Part shown: positions 44,242 to 53,281 of the stretch, in pieces
How positions within the stretch are numbered: the first letter of the stretch is position 1
How the letters are laid out: each line of letters opens with the position of its first letter
Assembly: GCA_963590415.1 (NCBI GenBank)
Contig: CAVAPB010000013.1
Coordinates: 1 to 64,000 of the forward strand
DNA from: Fimenecus sp963590415
Lineage (GTDB): Bacteria; Bacillota; Clostridia; Oscillospirales; Acutalibacteraceae
Length of the DNA: 64,000 bases
Reading direction: 5' to 3'
Program-made: the position numbers and the translations under genes
The notes under the pieces: model-generated
Databases searched by the model: none
What the model was told of the DNA's origin: nothing
Seen by the model: the letters and a program-made list of their open reading frames with translations, nothing else

Positions 44242-44771
44242 GTATAGAAAGTTTACTCGATAATATTGAGGATGTCCTTGAAAGCAGTAAGAATGTTCCT
44301 TTTTCATCTAAGATTTCAGTCGACGGAGAGGAAATAAAGACTATTATTGAGGATATAAGGCTCAATATGCCTGACGAGCTTATGAAGGCAAGAAAGATTG
44401 CTTCCGAGAGGAAGGAAATTCTCGATGCGGCTCAGGCGGCTTCCGAGGATATAATTGCCGAGGCGAGAGATAAGGCAAAGGTAATTGTTTCCGAGCACGA
44501 AATCACAAAAAGGGCAGAGGAAAACGCGTCGGATATTCTTCAGCAGGCGCGCACACAGGCTACGGAGATTATTGAGCAGGCAAGAGCAACCGCCTCCGAT
44601 ATGACCGAGCAGGCACAGAAGTGGTCGAACGACCTGCGTACAAGTGCGGGCGAATATGTTGAGCACATTGTTGCAACTGCGGACGAAGCTCTTACGAACT
44701 CCGTAAACGAGATCAGAAAAGCAAGAATGTCTTTGAGAAACGCTGCGGCTCAACAGGCAAAAGAAGATTGA
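44238..44771 (+). CDS. coiled-coil protein of unknown function next to coaD
   Basis: This 177-residue soluble protein is almost wholly helical. A long Ala/Glu-rich coiled coil runs from about residue 50 to 170 (repeated A-x-x-I-I/A-E-A-R/E-Q-A-R units), resembling ATP synthase stator or DivIVA-like coils. It has no signal peptide or catalytic motif. Proteins of this type after coaD in Clostridia are often labelled ATPase only because of coiled-coil likeness. It overlaps coaD by 4 bp. I do not assign a function. Confidence 0.7.
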   Translation: MSIESLLDNIEDVLESSKNVPFSSKISVDGEEIKTIIEDIRLNMPDELMKARKIASERKEILDAAQAASEDIIAEARDKAKVIVSEHEITKRAEENASDILQQARTQATEIIEQARATASDMTEQAQKWSNDLRTSAGEYVEHIVATADEALTNSVNEIRKARMSLRNAAAQQAKED

Positions 44772-44827
44772 TAATAAGGCATTATATTTCACCTCGTCGC
44801 ATATAATTGTGTACGAGGTGAATTTGT

Positions 44828-45313
44828 ATGTTTGTATATTCGGTAAACAGGCGTCAGCTAAAATTTTTGGGGATAATTCTTTGCCTTTTGGCAATGGGTA
44901 TAATCCTTGCTTTTTTAACAAAGGACAGTATTTCGGCGGCGAATACAGGAGAAAAAAGTCTGAAAGCCTCCACGGCTGAAGAGAGAATCGCTTTTCTTTC
45001 CCAATACGGTTGGAGCGTTGATGAAGAACCGTTGGAGGTTAAGGAAATTATCATTCCTGCCGAATTTGACGATGTTTATGAAAGCTATAACGCAATTCAG
45101 ACGGAGCAGGGCTTTGACCTTACGGCTTACTGCTCAAAAAGAGTAAAAAAGTGGACCTATAAGGTTACAAATTATCCGGGGTACGAAAGCAGCGACTGCA
45201 TAAGAGCGACGCTTCTTGTCTTTGACGGTCAGGTTATAGGCGGAGACGTGTGCTCCGTTGAGCTCGACGGCTTTATGCACGGCTTTGTAAGTCCCGTAAA
45301 CAATTCACAGTAA
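44828..45313 (+). CDS. DUF4830-domain membrane-anchored protein
   Basis: This 161-residue protein has a single N-terminal membrane helix (about 12-30), then an extracellular domain of about 110 residues. The A-F-L-S-Q-Y-G-W-S-V near residue 53 and the E-I-x-I-P-x-x-F-D-D-V-Y-x-x-Y-N segment are characteristic of DUF4830, found in Clostridia. The function is unknown. GAGGTG precedes the ATG, and the pseudouridine synthase gene follows 11 bp later. Confidence 0.75.
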   Translation: MFVYSVNRRQLKFLGIILCLLAMGIILAFLTKDSISAANTGEKSLKASTAEERIAFLSQYGWSVDEEPLEVKEIIIPAEFDDVYESYNAIQTEQGFDLTAYCSKRVKKWTYKVTNYPGYESSDCIRATLLVFDGQVIGGDVCSVELDGFMHGFVSPVNNSQ

Positions 45314-45324
45314 CGGAGAAAACT

Positions 45325-46041
45325 ATGGCAGTTGAACGGCTTGACAAGATAATAGCAAAAAGCGGAAAATTCACCCGCAGCGAGGTAAAACGGCTTGCCC
45401 GTTCGGGGGAAATTACCCTTGACGGCGGGACGGTAAAGGATACTTCCGTAAAGGTCGATACCGAAAAGTGCACAATTACGGTGTCGGGTGAGAAAATCGA
45501 CACCTGCGAGCATGTTTACATTATGCTCAACAAGCCGATGGGCGTTGTCTCCGCAAGCGAGGGCAAGGGCGATGTTACCGTGGTCGATATTCTGCCGGAG
45601 AATATGAAAAGACGAAACCTTTTCCCGGCAGGCAGGCTTGACAAGGATACAACGGGCTTTGTGCTTATTACCGACGACGGCGAGTTTGCGCACAGGATAC
45701 TCTCGCCGAAAAATCATATAAAGAAAACATATATTGCGTCACTGGACAAGCCGATAGACGAAAGCAAAAAGGCTGCTCTTGAGAACGGTATAGAATTAAA
45801 GGACGGCACCGTATTTAAGCCTGCGGAGCTTGAATTTCTGTCGGAAGATATGGCCGAGGTGCAAATAACGATTTTCGAGGGCAAGTATCATCAGATAAAA
45901 AGAATGTTCAAGGCTGTGGGCAGTACCGTTGTTGCGTTGCGCCGCATTAAAATGGGCAATTTACCCTTGGACAGCGGCTTGGCAGAGGGTGAAGCAAGGT
46001 ATCTTACCGGTGCGGAAAAAGAAGAAATTAAAAAAAGATGA
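45325..46041 (+). CDS. RsuA-family pseudouridine synthase
   Basis: This 238-residue enzyme has an S4 RNA-binding domain (about 1-60; R-L-D-K-I-I-A-K-S-G) and a RluB/RsuA catalytic domain with the active Asp in A-G-R-L-D-K-D-T-T-G near residue 100. The K-P-M-G-V-V-S-A motif lies near 70, and G-K-Y-H-Q-I-K-R-M near 190 is the closing motif. It isomerises a uridine in rRNA; the likeness is closest to RsuA, which targets U516 of 16S rRNA. RluB and RluE relatives cannot be excluded. Confidence 0.88.
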   Translation: MAVERLDKIIAKSGKFTRSEVKRLARSGEITLDGGTVKDTSVKVDTEKCTITVSGEKIDTCEHVYIMLNKPMGVVSASEGKGDVTVVDILPENMKRRNLFPAGRLDKDTTGFVLITDDGEFAHRILSPKNHIKKTYIASLDKPIDESKKAALENGIELKDGTVFKPAELEFLSEDMAEVQITIFEGKYHQIKRMFKAVGSTVVALRRIKMGNLPLDSGLAEGEARYLTGAEKEEIKKR

Positions 46042-46095
46042 TTAAACCGTTATGTTTGTTCCAATACTTTTGTTACCGAAAGGAATGAACATAAT

Positions 46096-46710
46096 ATGAA
46101 AACAAAAAATAGAATTCTGACCGTTGAGCTTGCACTTCTTGCAGCGTTTATAATAACATGTGTTGTCGGCACTATGTCGTTTGCTTCGGCTTGTGAGGAA
46201 ATACGAAGCAGTGTTTTGAGAATGCATGTTGTCGCAAATTCCGACTCGGAGGAGGACCAATGCCTGAAGCTTAAAGTCAGGGATGCGGTGCTTGAGGCGG
46301 GAAAGGAATACTTTGACAACAGCGAGAGTGCGGCACAGGCGGAGGAAAAGCTCATACCGGTAAAGGACGAGCTTGAAAGGGTTGCGAAAAAGGTCGTTGA
46401 GGAAAACGGATACGACTATGATGTAAAGGTCAATATAGGCAACGCCTATTTTCCGACAAAGACCTATGACGGCGAGGTTACCTTGCCCGCAGGAGAGTAT
46501 GAGGCGGTCAATGTCATAATCGGAAGCGGACAGGGTCACAACTGGTGGTGTGTAATGTTTCCGCCGATGTGTCTGCCTGCGGCGGAGAGCGACACGGAAC
46601 TTAACGAGGTGCTCTCGGAGCGTGAGTATGAAATTGTAAAAAGCAATCCTAAATTTGAGCCTCGTTTCAAGATAGTCGAATGGTACGAAAAAATTATTAA
46701 AAATAATTGA
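46096..46710 (+). CDS. spoIIR: stage II sporulation protein R
   Basis: This 204-residue exported signalling protein has an N-terminal membrane/signal segment (about 8-30) and the SpoIIR core: R-M-H-V-V-A-N-S-D-S-x-x-D-Q near residue 42 and L-P-A-G-E-Y-E-A near 133. The G-x-G-Q-G-H-N-W-W-C-V-M-F-P-P motif lies near 147. In Bacillus it is made in the forespore, secreted into the intermembrane space, and triggers SpoIIGA cleavage of pro-sigma-E in the mother cell. It marks this organism as a spore-former or a close descendant of one. Confidence 0.95.
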   Translation: MKTKNRILTVELALLAAFIITCVVGTMSFASACEEIRSSVLRMHVVANSDSEEDQCLKLKVRDAVLEAGKEYFDNSESAAQAEEKLIPVKDELERVAKKVVEENGYDYDVKVNIGNAYFPTKTYDGEVTLPAGEYEAVNVIIGSGQGHNWWCVMFPPMCLPAAESDTELNEVLSEREYEIVKSNPKFEPRFKIVEWYEKIIKNN

Positions 46711-46812
46711 AAATGACTTCCTTTATTCCTTTGTATTTGTTATAATTAAAATGTCCGTAATTGCGTTTGCGGCATGTCTAATAAATACAAAGGAATTTTT
46801 ACGGTGAATGCT

Positions 46813-48369
46813 ATGACAAAGTACAACATCATTCCGAAACCGAATTACTATACCTGCGGCAACAGCGAATATGCCGTTTCTTCGGGCACTGCGGTTCTTT
46901 GCCCCGAGGAATTTGTGGGCGTGGGTAAGTACCTTACAGAATACCTTAAAACAAAGCCTGTTGAAAACGAGGGCGAAATCAAGTTCAAAAAGATTCCCGA
47001 GCTTGAACACGATGCGTACGAGCTTCATATTACAACCGACGGTATTTTGATAAAGGCAAGCACATACTCGGGTGCGCTTTACGGTGCGGTTACACTCAAA
47101 ATGATACTTATGCAGTCTGAAAAAAGAGACGGTAAGGCATATGTAAAAACCCTTATTATCAAGGATAAGCCCGAAAATGAATACAGAGGTCTTATGCTTG
47201 ATGTCAGCAGACATTACTTCACTGTTGATGAAATAAAGGATTTGCTTGAGAATATGGCTTTCTTAAAGCTCAATAAATTTCATTGGCATCTTTCGGACGA
47301 CCAGGGGTACAGGATTGAAAGTAAAATTCATCCCGAGCTCAACACAATAGGCTCAAAGCGTACCTCGAAGCATCTCAAGGGCTACGGTCTTGAGCATGAC
47401 AATGTTGAAGAAGCTCGCTATTATACGCAGGAGGAGATAAAGGATATTGTTTCCTTTGCGGACAGCCTCGGAATTGAAGTTATTCCCGAAATCGACATTC
47501 CAGGTCATACGACCGCTATCCTTGCGGCTATACCCGAGCTTTCATGCAAAACAGAGCCTGTCGAGGTTATGACTATAAACGGCGTAAGCGACGGAATACT
47601 CTGTGCGGGAAACGAAAAAACTTTTGAATTTTTGGACGCTCTTTTGGGTGAGGTTACGGCTCTTTTCCCGTCAAAGAAATTCCATATAGGCGGCGACGAG
47701 GCGTTTAAGGGCTACAAGGTTTGGGACGATTGCGAAAAGTGCAAAGCGCTCAAAGCAAAACTCGGTCTCAAAGACGGCAAGGACCTCCAGATTTGGTTTA
47801 TGAACAGGGTGGCGGAAATACTTAAAAAGTACGGTAAAACCGCCGTTGCGTGGGATGACTGTATGGGTGACACTCTTGACAAGAGCATCGAATGTCAGCT
47901 TTGGCGACCGAATGCTATCGCTAAAGTGAGAAAAATCGCAACAGAGAGGAATATTATAATTTCTCCGACATCATATTTCTATTTTGATATAAAGTACTCT
48001 GTTCTCCCGCTTAAAAAGGTTTATAACTTCAATAAGGTAAAGGTCGGCTTTACAAGACCCGAGCAAAGATCTACGGGCATTGAGTGCGAACTTTGGACAG
48101 AGTGGATAGACTCAAAGGAGTCGCTTGATTTCTCGGTATTCCCGAGGACGCTTGCCTTTGCCGAGGTAGGTTGGACGAATATCGAAAACAGAAGATATAA
48201 GGATTTCCTCAAACGCCTTGAATGGTTCAAGGTTTATATGAAGAAGAAAAACATAAACTATTCGAGAGTTTACAAAAAGCATATCGACTTTGACGCCAAG
48301 TGTACATATCATCTCGGTGCTGACGGAAAAGAATATGCCATGAGCGAAAAGCTTAAAAGCGCCGAATAA
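46813..48369 (+). CDS. GH20 beta-N-acetylhexosaminidase
   Basis: This protein of about 518 residues has the GH20b N-terminal domain (about 1-115) followed by the GH20 barrel. The key pair is visible as H-I-G-G-D-E-A in the 290s, where Asp orients the substrate N-acetyl group and Glu is the acid. The F-H-W-H-L-S-D-D-Q-G motif near 156 and the W-x-D-E/C-type strand later are standard. It releases terminal GlcNAc or GalNAc inside the cell, as no signal peptide is seen. ATG 46813 is chosen; GTG 46804 is an equally possible start because AAAGGA lies 9 bp ahead of it. ATG 46774 lacks a ribosome binding site. Confidence 0.85.
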   Translation: MTKYNIIPKPNYYTCGNSEYAVSSGTAVLCPEEFVGVGKYLTEYLKTKPVENEGEIKFKKIPELEHDAYELHITTDGILIKASTYSGALYGAVTLKMILMQSEKRDGKAYVKTLIIKDKPENEYRGLMLDVSRHYFTVDEIKDLLENMAFLKLNKFHWHLSDDQGYRIESKIHPELNTIGSKRTSKHLKGYGLEHDNVEEARYYTQEEIKDIVSFADSLGIEVIPEIDIPGHTTAILAAIPELSCKTEPVEVMTINGVSDGILCAGNEKTFEFLDALLGEVTALFPSKKFHIGGDEAFKGYKVWDDCEKCKALKAKLGLKDGKDLQIWFMNRVAEILKKYGKTAVAWDDCMGDTLDKSIECQLWRPNAIAKVRKIATERNIIISPTSYFYFDIKYSVLPLKKVYNFNKVKVGFTRPEQRSTGIECELWTEWIDSKESLDFSVFPRTLAFAEVGWTNIENRRYKDFLKRLEWFKVYMKKKNINYSRVYKKHIDFDAKCTYHLGADGKEYAMSEKLKSAE

Positions 48370-48389
48370 TATAATTTGAGGGTCAATAA

Positions 48390-50036
48390 ATGGGATTTGG
48401 AAACATTGCAACGCTTTTGAGCGGTCTGGGACTTTTACTCTACGGAATAAAAATCCTCGGCGAGGGGCTTGAACTCGCTGCGGGCGCCAAACTGAAAGTA
48501 TTGCTTGAAAAAATGACAAGCAACAGGTTTATGGCGGTGCTTGTGGGCTTCGTTATAACAACGCTTATTCAAAGCTCTTCGACCACCACGGTTATGGTAG
48601 TCGGTTTTGTAAACACGGGTATAATGAACCTTACCCAGGCTATCGGCGTTATTATGGGAGCCAATATCGGTACTACCACCACAAGTATTCTTGTTTCGCT
48701 CGATATAGGCAAATATGCGCCTGTTGCGATAGGTATCGGCGTATTTATGACGATGCTTACCAAGAAAAACACCCAAAAGCACATAGGTCTTGCGATTACG
48801 GGCTTCGGTATGCTTTTCCTCGGCATGACGCTGATGAAAGAGGCTATGGAGCCGCTTGCAAGCTCTCCCGTGTTTACAGAATGGCTTATGAACGCAAATA
48901 ATCCGATTGTCGCAATACTCATAGGTACGGTAATCACTGCGGTAATTCAAAGCTCGGCGGCAAGCATCGGAATTTTGCAGGCTTTGGCTTCACAGGGGCT
49001 TATACCGCTTCATTTTGCAGCTTATGTCATTTACGGTCAGAATATCGGTACTTGCGTGACGGCGCTTATTTCATCTATCGGTACAAAGAAAAATTCGAAA
49101 AGAACAGCCGTTATGCATATCCTTTTCAATGTGTTCGGTACCGTGATATTCATACTCCTTACAAAGTTCTTGCCGTTTACGGATTGGATTGAGTCGTTGA
49201 CGGACAACACAATGATGCAGCTGTCGCTCGTTCACATCATCTTCAATGTCGTTTCAACGATAATTATGTTCCCGTTTGCAGACAAAGTGCTTGTAAAGCT
49301 TGCCTGTCTTATCGTTCCGGATAAGAAGGACGCCTCGGAGGATGATTTCAAGCTACAGTACGTTGACAACCTTATGATAAACACGCCTCCGTTTGCGGTG
49401 GCGCAGGTTTCAAAGGAGGTCCGCAGAATGGCGGACCTTGCAAGGCGGAATTTCAGGCTTTCCTCGGAGGATTTGCTTAATAAATCCTGCGAGCATTTTG
49501 ATGAGGTTCAGCATACAGAAGAAGTTATCAATTACCTAAACCACCATATTACGCCGATTCTTGTTAAGATAAATGCGCTTGATTTAAGCTATTCCGACGC
49601 AAAATATATCGGGCGGGTTTTCCATGTTATCAATGATATAGAGCGTATCGGAGACCATGCGCAAAACTTGGAGGAAGCGGCAAAATCGAGGGTTGACGAG
49701 GGAATTGAAATTTCGGACGAGGGCGAGAAGGAGCTTCGTGAAATGTACGAAACCACACTGAAGCTAATCGACGGCTCAATTGAGGCGTTTACTTCACAGA
49801 CGCTTGACAGTGAAAAAGCCGATGAGTTGAGCGAGTACGAGTCCTCGGTAGACGATATGCAGACGAATTTTGAGCAGTCTCATATTGAGCGGCTTAACGC
49901 ACACAAATGCAATACAAGGGCAGGAATGCTCTTTATAAATACAATTACGGACTTCGAGCGTGTTGCCGACCATGCGACGAATATTGCATGGAGCGTCAGC
50001 AAGAAGCCCCAAAACGAAACAAATCAAGGAGATTAA
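48390..50036 (+). CDS. Na/Pi-cotransporter family protein with PhoU domain (second copy)
   Basis: This 548-residue paralogue of the protein at 34194 has the same design: two Q-S-S repeats (I-Q-S-S-S-T-T-T near residue 54 and I-Q-S-S-A-A-S near 189), about nine membrane helices to residue 310, and a PhoU-like helical domain (about 340-540). No pho-box-like direct repeat is visible ahead of it, so the two copies are probably regulated differently. TTGAGGG precedes the ATG. The DegV gene starts one base after its stop codon. Confidence 0.87.
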   Translation: MGFGNIATLLSGLGLLLYGIKILGEGLELAAGAKLKVLLEKMTSNRFMAVLVGFVITTLIQSSSTTTVMVVGFVNTGIMNLTQAIGVIMGANIGTTTTSILVSLDIGKYAPVAIGIGVFMTMLTKKNTQKHIGLAITGFGMLFLGMTLMKEAMEPLASSPVFTEWLMNANNPIVAILIGTVITAVIQSSAASIGILQALASQGLIPLHFAAYVIYGQNIGTCVTALISSIGTKKNSKRTAVMHILFNVFGTVIFILLTKFLPFTDWIESLTDNTMMQLSLVHIIFNVVSTIIMFPFADKVLVKLACLIVPDKKDASEDDFKLQYVDNLMINTPPFAVAQVSKEVRRMADLARRNFRLSSEDLLNKSCEHFDEVQHTEEVINYLNHHITPILVKINALDLSYSDAKYIGRVFHVINDIERIGDHAQNLEEAAKSRVDEGIEISDEGEKELREMYETTLKLIDGSIEAFTSQTLDSEKADELSEYESSVDDMQTNFEQSHIERLNAHKCNTRAGMLFINTITDFERVADHATNIAWSVSKKPQNETNQGD

Positions 50037-50037
50037 A

Positions 50038-50925
50038 ATGAGCGATTTTATTATTTCCTGCTGTTCGACAGCAGACCTTTCAAGAGAATTCTTGAAAGAA
50101 AACAACATTGAGTACACCTGTTTCCACTTCAATCTTGACGGAAAAGAATATCCCGACGATTTGGGTGAGTCTATGCCCATTTCCGAGTTTTATAATAAGA
50201 TGGCGCAGGGCAGTCAGCCGACAACCTCGCAGGTAGGCGTGGGTCAATATGTCGACTTCTTTGAGAAGTTCATAAAAGATGGTAAGGCGATTCTTCACAT
50301 TTCTCTTTCCTCCGGAATTTCGGGAACATACAATTCTGCATTGCTTGCACAGCAGGAAATTTTTGACAAATATCCTGACGCCAAGCTTACCGTAGTCGAT
50401 TCGATTTCCGCATCTTCGGGTTACGGACTTTTGGTTTCGCTTGCGGCTGATATGAGGGCAGAGGGAAAGTCATACGAAGAAACGATTGAATTTGTTGAAA
50501 AATATAAGCACAATATTCACCATTGGTTTTTCTCGACAGACCTTACAAGCTATATTCGCGGCGGCAGAGTATCTGCGGCGGCAGGCTGGTTCGGTACGCT
50601 TCTTCACATTTGTCCGCTTTTAAGAGTTGACGATGCAGGCAGACTTATTCCCGTTGAAAAATGCAGAGGTAAAAACAAGGTTGTTTCAGCCATTGTTGAT
50701 AAGATGGTACAGCTTGCCGACAACGGAACGGATTATGACGGCAAGTGCTTTATTTCAAATTCCGCTTGTATGGATGATGTCAACGCTGTTATCACCGAAA
50801 TTGAAAAGAGATTTCCAAAGATGAAGGGTAAGGTCAAGGTGTTTGACATCGGTACGGTTATCGGAGCGCATACGGGACCCGGCACGGTAGCTCTCTTCTT
50901 CTGCGGTGCACCGAGAGAAAAATAA
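50038..50925 (+). CDS. DegV-family fatty-acid-binding protein
   Basis: This 295-residue protein has the DegV fold, with C-C-S-T-A-D-L near residue 8, S-Q-P-T-T-S-Q-V near 60, I-S-L-S-S-G-I-S-G-T-Y near 84-94, and the C-terminal I-G-A-H-T-G-P-G-T motif near 277. DegV proteins hold a fatty acid and, as FakB, present it to the FakA kinase for incorporation into phospholipids. No fakA lies nearby. AAGGAGAT inside the end of the preceding gene fixes the start at 50038. It ends at a strong bidirectional terminator. Confidence 0.9.
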   Translation: MSDFIISCCSTADLSREFLKENNIEYTCFHFNLDGKEYPDDLGESMPISEFYNKMAQGSQPTTSQVGVGQYVDFFEKFIKDGKAILHISLSSGISGTYNSALLAQQEIFDKYPDAKLTVVDSISASSGYGLLVSLAADMRAEGKSYEETIEFVEKYKHNIHHWFFSTDLTSYIRGGRVSAAAGWFGTLLHICPLLRVDDAGRLIPVEKCRGKNKVVSAIVDKMVQLADNGTDYDGKCFISNSACMDDVNAVITEIEKRFPKMKGKVKVFDIGTVIGAHTGPGTVALFFCGAPREK

Positions 50926-50949
50926 AGTACAGCTTACAGCGATACATAA

Positions 50950-50986
50950 AAACGACCCGAAGGAAATTTTCCTTCGGGTCGTTTGC
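50950..50986. terminator. bidirectional terminator
   Basis: AAACGACCCGAAGGA (50950-50964) and TCCTTCGGGTCGTTT (50970-50984) form a 15-bp perfect stem. It separates the convergent degV and PHP-domain genes. Confidence 0.85.
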
Positions 50987-50997
50987 GTAATTAAGCA

Positions 50998-51672
50998 TTA
51001 CAGTATCAGCTCGTAATTGCGGCTTCTGAGTGTCGATAACAGGTCTGCGTTGGTTTTTATTTCGCTTTCGGTTATAATTCCGCCGTGTGCGACATCGTCA
51101 ATTTGATGATAATCGGAGCCCGAGCTTTTGAGCAGACCGTATTTGTCAGCCAATTCCATAGCCTTGTCATTGTGTGAATCTTGACGGACGCAGCCGTTGT
51201 GAACTTCAACTCCGTCAAGCAGGCTTGCAGGTACTCTGTCCATATCCTTGCGAAAAGGGTGTGCCTGAAATATCAAAAGCCCGTTTTTGTGCACAAGTTC
51301 AGAAAATGAGCCGATGTTCATATTTATCAAATCGCCGTTGTTTCTCAAAAAATTCTCGGTTACACCGAAAACAAGGTAATCGTTGGCGCTCTTGCAGTCA
51401 AAACGCATTTCCATACCGAGCAGTATGTTTATTCTGCCTTTTGCCGCTTCCTTTGCGGCATTGTAGCCGAGCATAAATACATCTATTTTGTCGTCCCACG
51501 ACATATTATCATAATCGTATCTGAAATATGTGTGCGTGCTTAAATGGTCGGTTATGACAACGGTTTTGTAGCCTGCGCCTATATATCCCTCGACAAGCTC
51601 TTTTGCCGTCGCCTTGCCGCAGTTGCTCGTTTCAGCCGTATGTGCGTGAAGTTCTGTTTTGAAAGTGTTCAT
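50998..51672 (-). CDS. PHP-domain metal-dependent phosphoesterase
   Basis: This 224-residue protein shows the PHP metal-binding motifs: E-L-H-A-H-T-A at residues 7-13 and V-I-T-D-H-L near 38-43, with later His and Glu ligands (F-Q-A-H-P-F near 138, V-E-V-H-N-G near 156 and S-G-S-D-Y-H near 188). It resembles histidinol-phosphatase-like and YciV-type phosphoesterases with three metals. There is no his operon nearby, so a nucleotide or sugar-phosphate substrate is as likely. The minus-strand ribosome binding site is GAGAGGTGA. Confidence 0.82.
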   Translation of the reverse strand: MNTFKTELHAHTAETSNCGKATAKELVEGYIGAGYKTVVITDHLSTHTYFRYDYDNMSWDDKIDVFMLGYNAAKEAAKGRINILLGMEMRFDCKSANDYLVFGVTENFLRNNGDLINMNIGSFSELVHKNGLLIFQAHPFRKDMDRVPASLLDGVEVHNGCVRQDSHNDKAMELADKYGLLKSSGSDYHQIDDVAHGGIITESEIKTNADLLSTLRSRNYELIL

Positions 51673-51748
51673 TCTCGGTCACCTCTCGGATATTATAAGA
51701 CAAAAAGCCCTGTGTGTCGATATTTTTATAATAATATTTGCCCGAAAT

Positions 51749-51776
51749 ATTGAAATATTTCTGTTTTGTGGTAAAA
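51749..51776 (+). promoter_or_regulatory. sigma-A promoter of the cobalamin-regulated operon
   Basis: TTGAAA (51749-51754) and TAAAAT (51771-51776) have a 16-bp spacer. Transcription should start near 51784, about 50 nt before the riboswitch core. Confidence 0.6.
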
Positions 51777-51837
51777 TTAAACGGTAAATCGTATGCTTAT
51801 CGGGAAAGCAGACGGTTTATTTGGTAAAATGTTCTTT

Positions 51838-51992
51838 GGTTTTGTATGTGCCTTTGTGCGTACGGATTAAAAGGGAATACGGTGAGATGCCGTAACAGCC
51901 CCCGCTACTGTATGGAACAGCGTTTGCCTATATGCCACTGCGAAAGCGGGAAGGCGGCAAATGTGTATGTCCGAGTCAGGAGACCTGCCTTA
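51838..51992 (+). promoter_or_regulatory. cobalamin (B12) riboswitch
   Basis: The conserved core is intact: GGGAATACGGTGAGATGCCG near 51870, CAGCCCCCGCTACTG near 51897-51910, the GCCACTG element (51934-51940), GGGAAGGCG near 51948, and the B12 box CCGAGTCAGGAGACCTGCC (51971-51989). Binding of cobalamin should favour the downstream terminator at 52064-52096 and switch the operon off when B12 is plentiful. Confidence 0.95.
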
Positions 51993-52063
51993 GAACCGCA
52001 AATCTCTTTCGGTGGGAAAGCAGGATGTGCATATAAAGTTTTAACCTTCTTTATTTGTACTTT

Positions 52064-52096
52064 GAGCGGACCGCTGTGCGTGTCCGCCTCTTTTTT
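52064..52096 (+). terminator. terminator of the cobalamin riboswitch
   Basis: GAGCGGAC (52064-52071) pairs with GTCCGCCTC (52082-52090), leaving one bulged C, followed by TTTTTT. It lies 28 bp before the first gene. Confidence 0.8.
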
Positions 52097-52123
52097 GTTG
52101 AAAGAATATCATTGGAGGTAAAA

Positions 52124-53281
52124 ATGAAAAAGAAATTCAACAAAGTACTTTCGGGTATTCTTGCAGTTGCAATGCTCTTCTGTGTGCTTGCAACTCAGGC
52201 TTCCGCGCAAAGCGTTGACAGTGAAATCAACGGACTTGTTTCCTGGCTTGCAAACAGCGAGAAAACGGGCTTTGATTTTGATGATACATCTGCGCTTGAT
52301 ACGGATGTTTTGTGGACAGTTCTCGTTCTTTCTAAGGCGGGAAACACAACGGCATATCCCGAATTCAAAAATTACATTAACACGATAGTTCAGGAAAAGT
52401 ATTCAACTCTTACGCCTGCAAATTTTGCTTTGCTTTATCTTGCGGCGGATGCCAACGGTCTTGATACCGCAAATATCGGCGGTCACGATATGCTCGCAGC
52501 TCTTAAAGCGGTTGATTACACATCGCAGACCTATCTCAGCAGTCTTTATTATCCGCTTATAGCTCTTGATTATAAAGAAACTCCCGAATACAGCGGTGTA
52601 AGAAAAGCTGCTATCGATACAATCCTTGCAGCTCAGCAGGATGACGGCGGTTTCCCGTGGTGCTCGGTTGATATGGGTTACGGTATTTCTTCCGACCCCG
52701 ACACAACCTCTTTCGTGCTTCAGGCGCTTGCCGATTTCAAATCGGTTCCCGAGGTTGCAACCGCTATTGATAAAGCGTATGCTTATCTCGAGACTCAGAA
52801 ATTTGCAGACGGTTCATACGGTTATGTTGCTTGGTCGTCTCCTTCGGCAGAGTCAACCGCACAGGCAATTATAGCGAAAAATTGTCTCTGTAAGGACTGC
52901 GACGACTCCGTAACTGCGCTTAAAACATATATTAATGCTGAAACAGGCGGTGCAAAGGATTATACGGGTAATGACAACACAATGACCTCATATCAGACCT
53001 TGCTTGCTCTTCTTGATGTTAAGAGCCATGCGGCAGGCGGTAAAGGCATTTACAAATATGTTGCTCCCGTTGTCGAGGAGAGCTCGACAGACCCTGAAAC
53101 AACAACTGCCGAGAGCGCAACGGCGGCAGAGATAACTTCCAAAGCTGCCGTTACAAAGGCATCGGGTGAAAAGGTTAATATCCCGAGAACAGGCGGTAAT
53201 GCCGCAATGTCGGTATTTGTAAGTCTTGCACTTGTAACAGGCGCAGCGGCACTTGTTATAAGAAAAAAAGATGAAGACTAA
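52124..53281 (+). CDS. surface-anchored alpha/alpha-toroid (prenyltransferase-repeat-like) protein under B12 control
   Basis: This 385-residue protein has a signal peptide (M-K-K-K-F-N-K, core, A-S-A near residue 26). The body consists of helical repeats as in prenyltransferase/squalene-cyclase toroids: L-W-T-V-L-V-L-S near 60, A-A-Q-Q-D-D-G-G-F-P-W near 170 and T-Q-K-F-A-D-G-S-Y-G near 226. A Ser/Thr/Ala linker follows, then a sorting signal: I-P-R-T-G near 353, a hydrophobic helix and R-K-K-D-E-D. The I-P-R-T-G motif replaces the usual L-P-x-T-G. The fold is the same as the N-terminal domain of intrinsic factor and transcobalamin. With the B12 riboswitch and the DUF4430 partner gene overlapping by 11 bp, I infer a role in cobalamin capture; an enzyme is unlikely because no catalytic acidic motif is seen. 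Confidence 0.75.
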   Translation: MKKKFNKVLSGILAVAMLFCVLATQASAQSVDSEINGLVSWLANSEKTGFDFDDTSALDTDVLWTVLVLSKAGNTTAYPEFKNYINTIVQEKYSTLTPANFALLYLAADANGLDTANIGGHDMLAALKAVDYTSQTYLSSLYYPLIALDYKETPEYSGVRKAAIDTILAAQQDDGGFPWCSVDMGYGISSDPDTTSFVLQALADFKSVPEVATAIDKAYAYLETQKFADGSYGYVAWSSPSAESTAQAIIAKNCLCKDCDDSVTALKTYINAETGGAKDYTGNDNTMTSYQTLLALLDVKSHAAGGKGIYKYVAPVVEESSTDPETTTAESATAAEITSKAAVTKASGEKVNIPRTGGNAAMSVFVSLALVTGAAALVIRKKDED

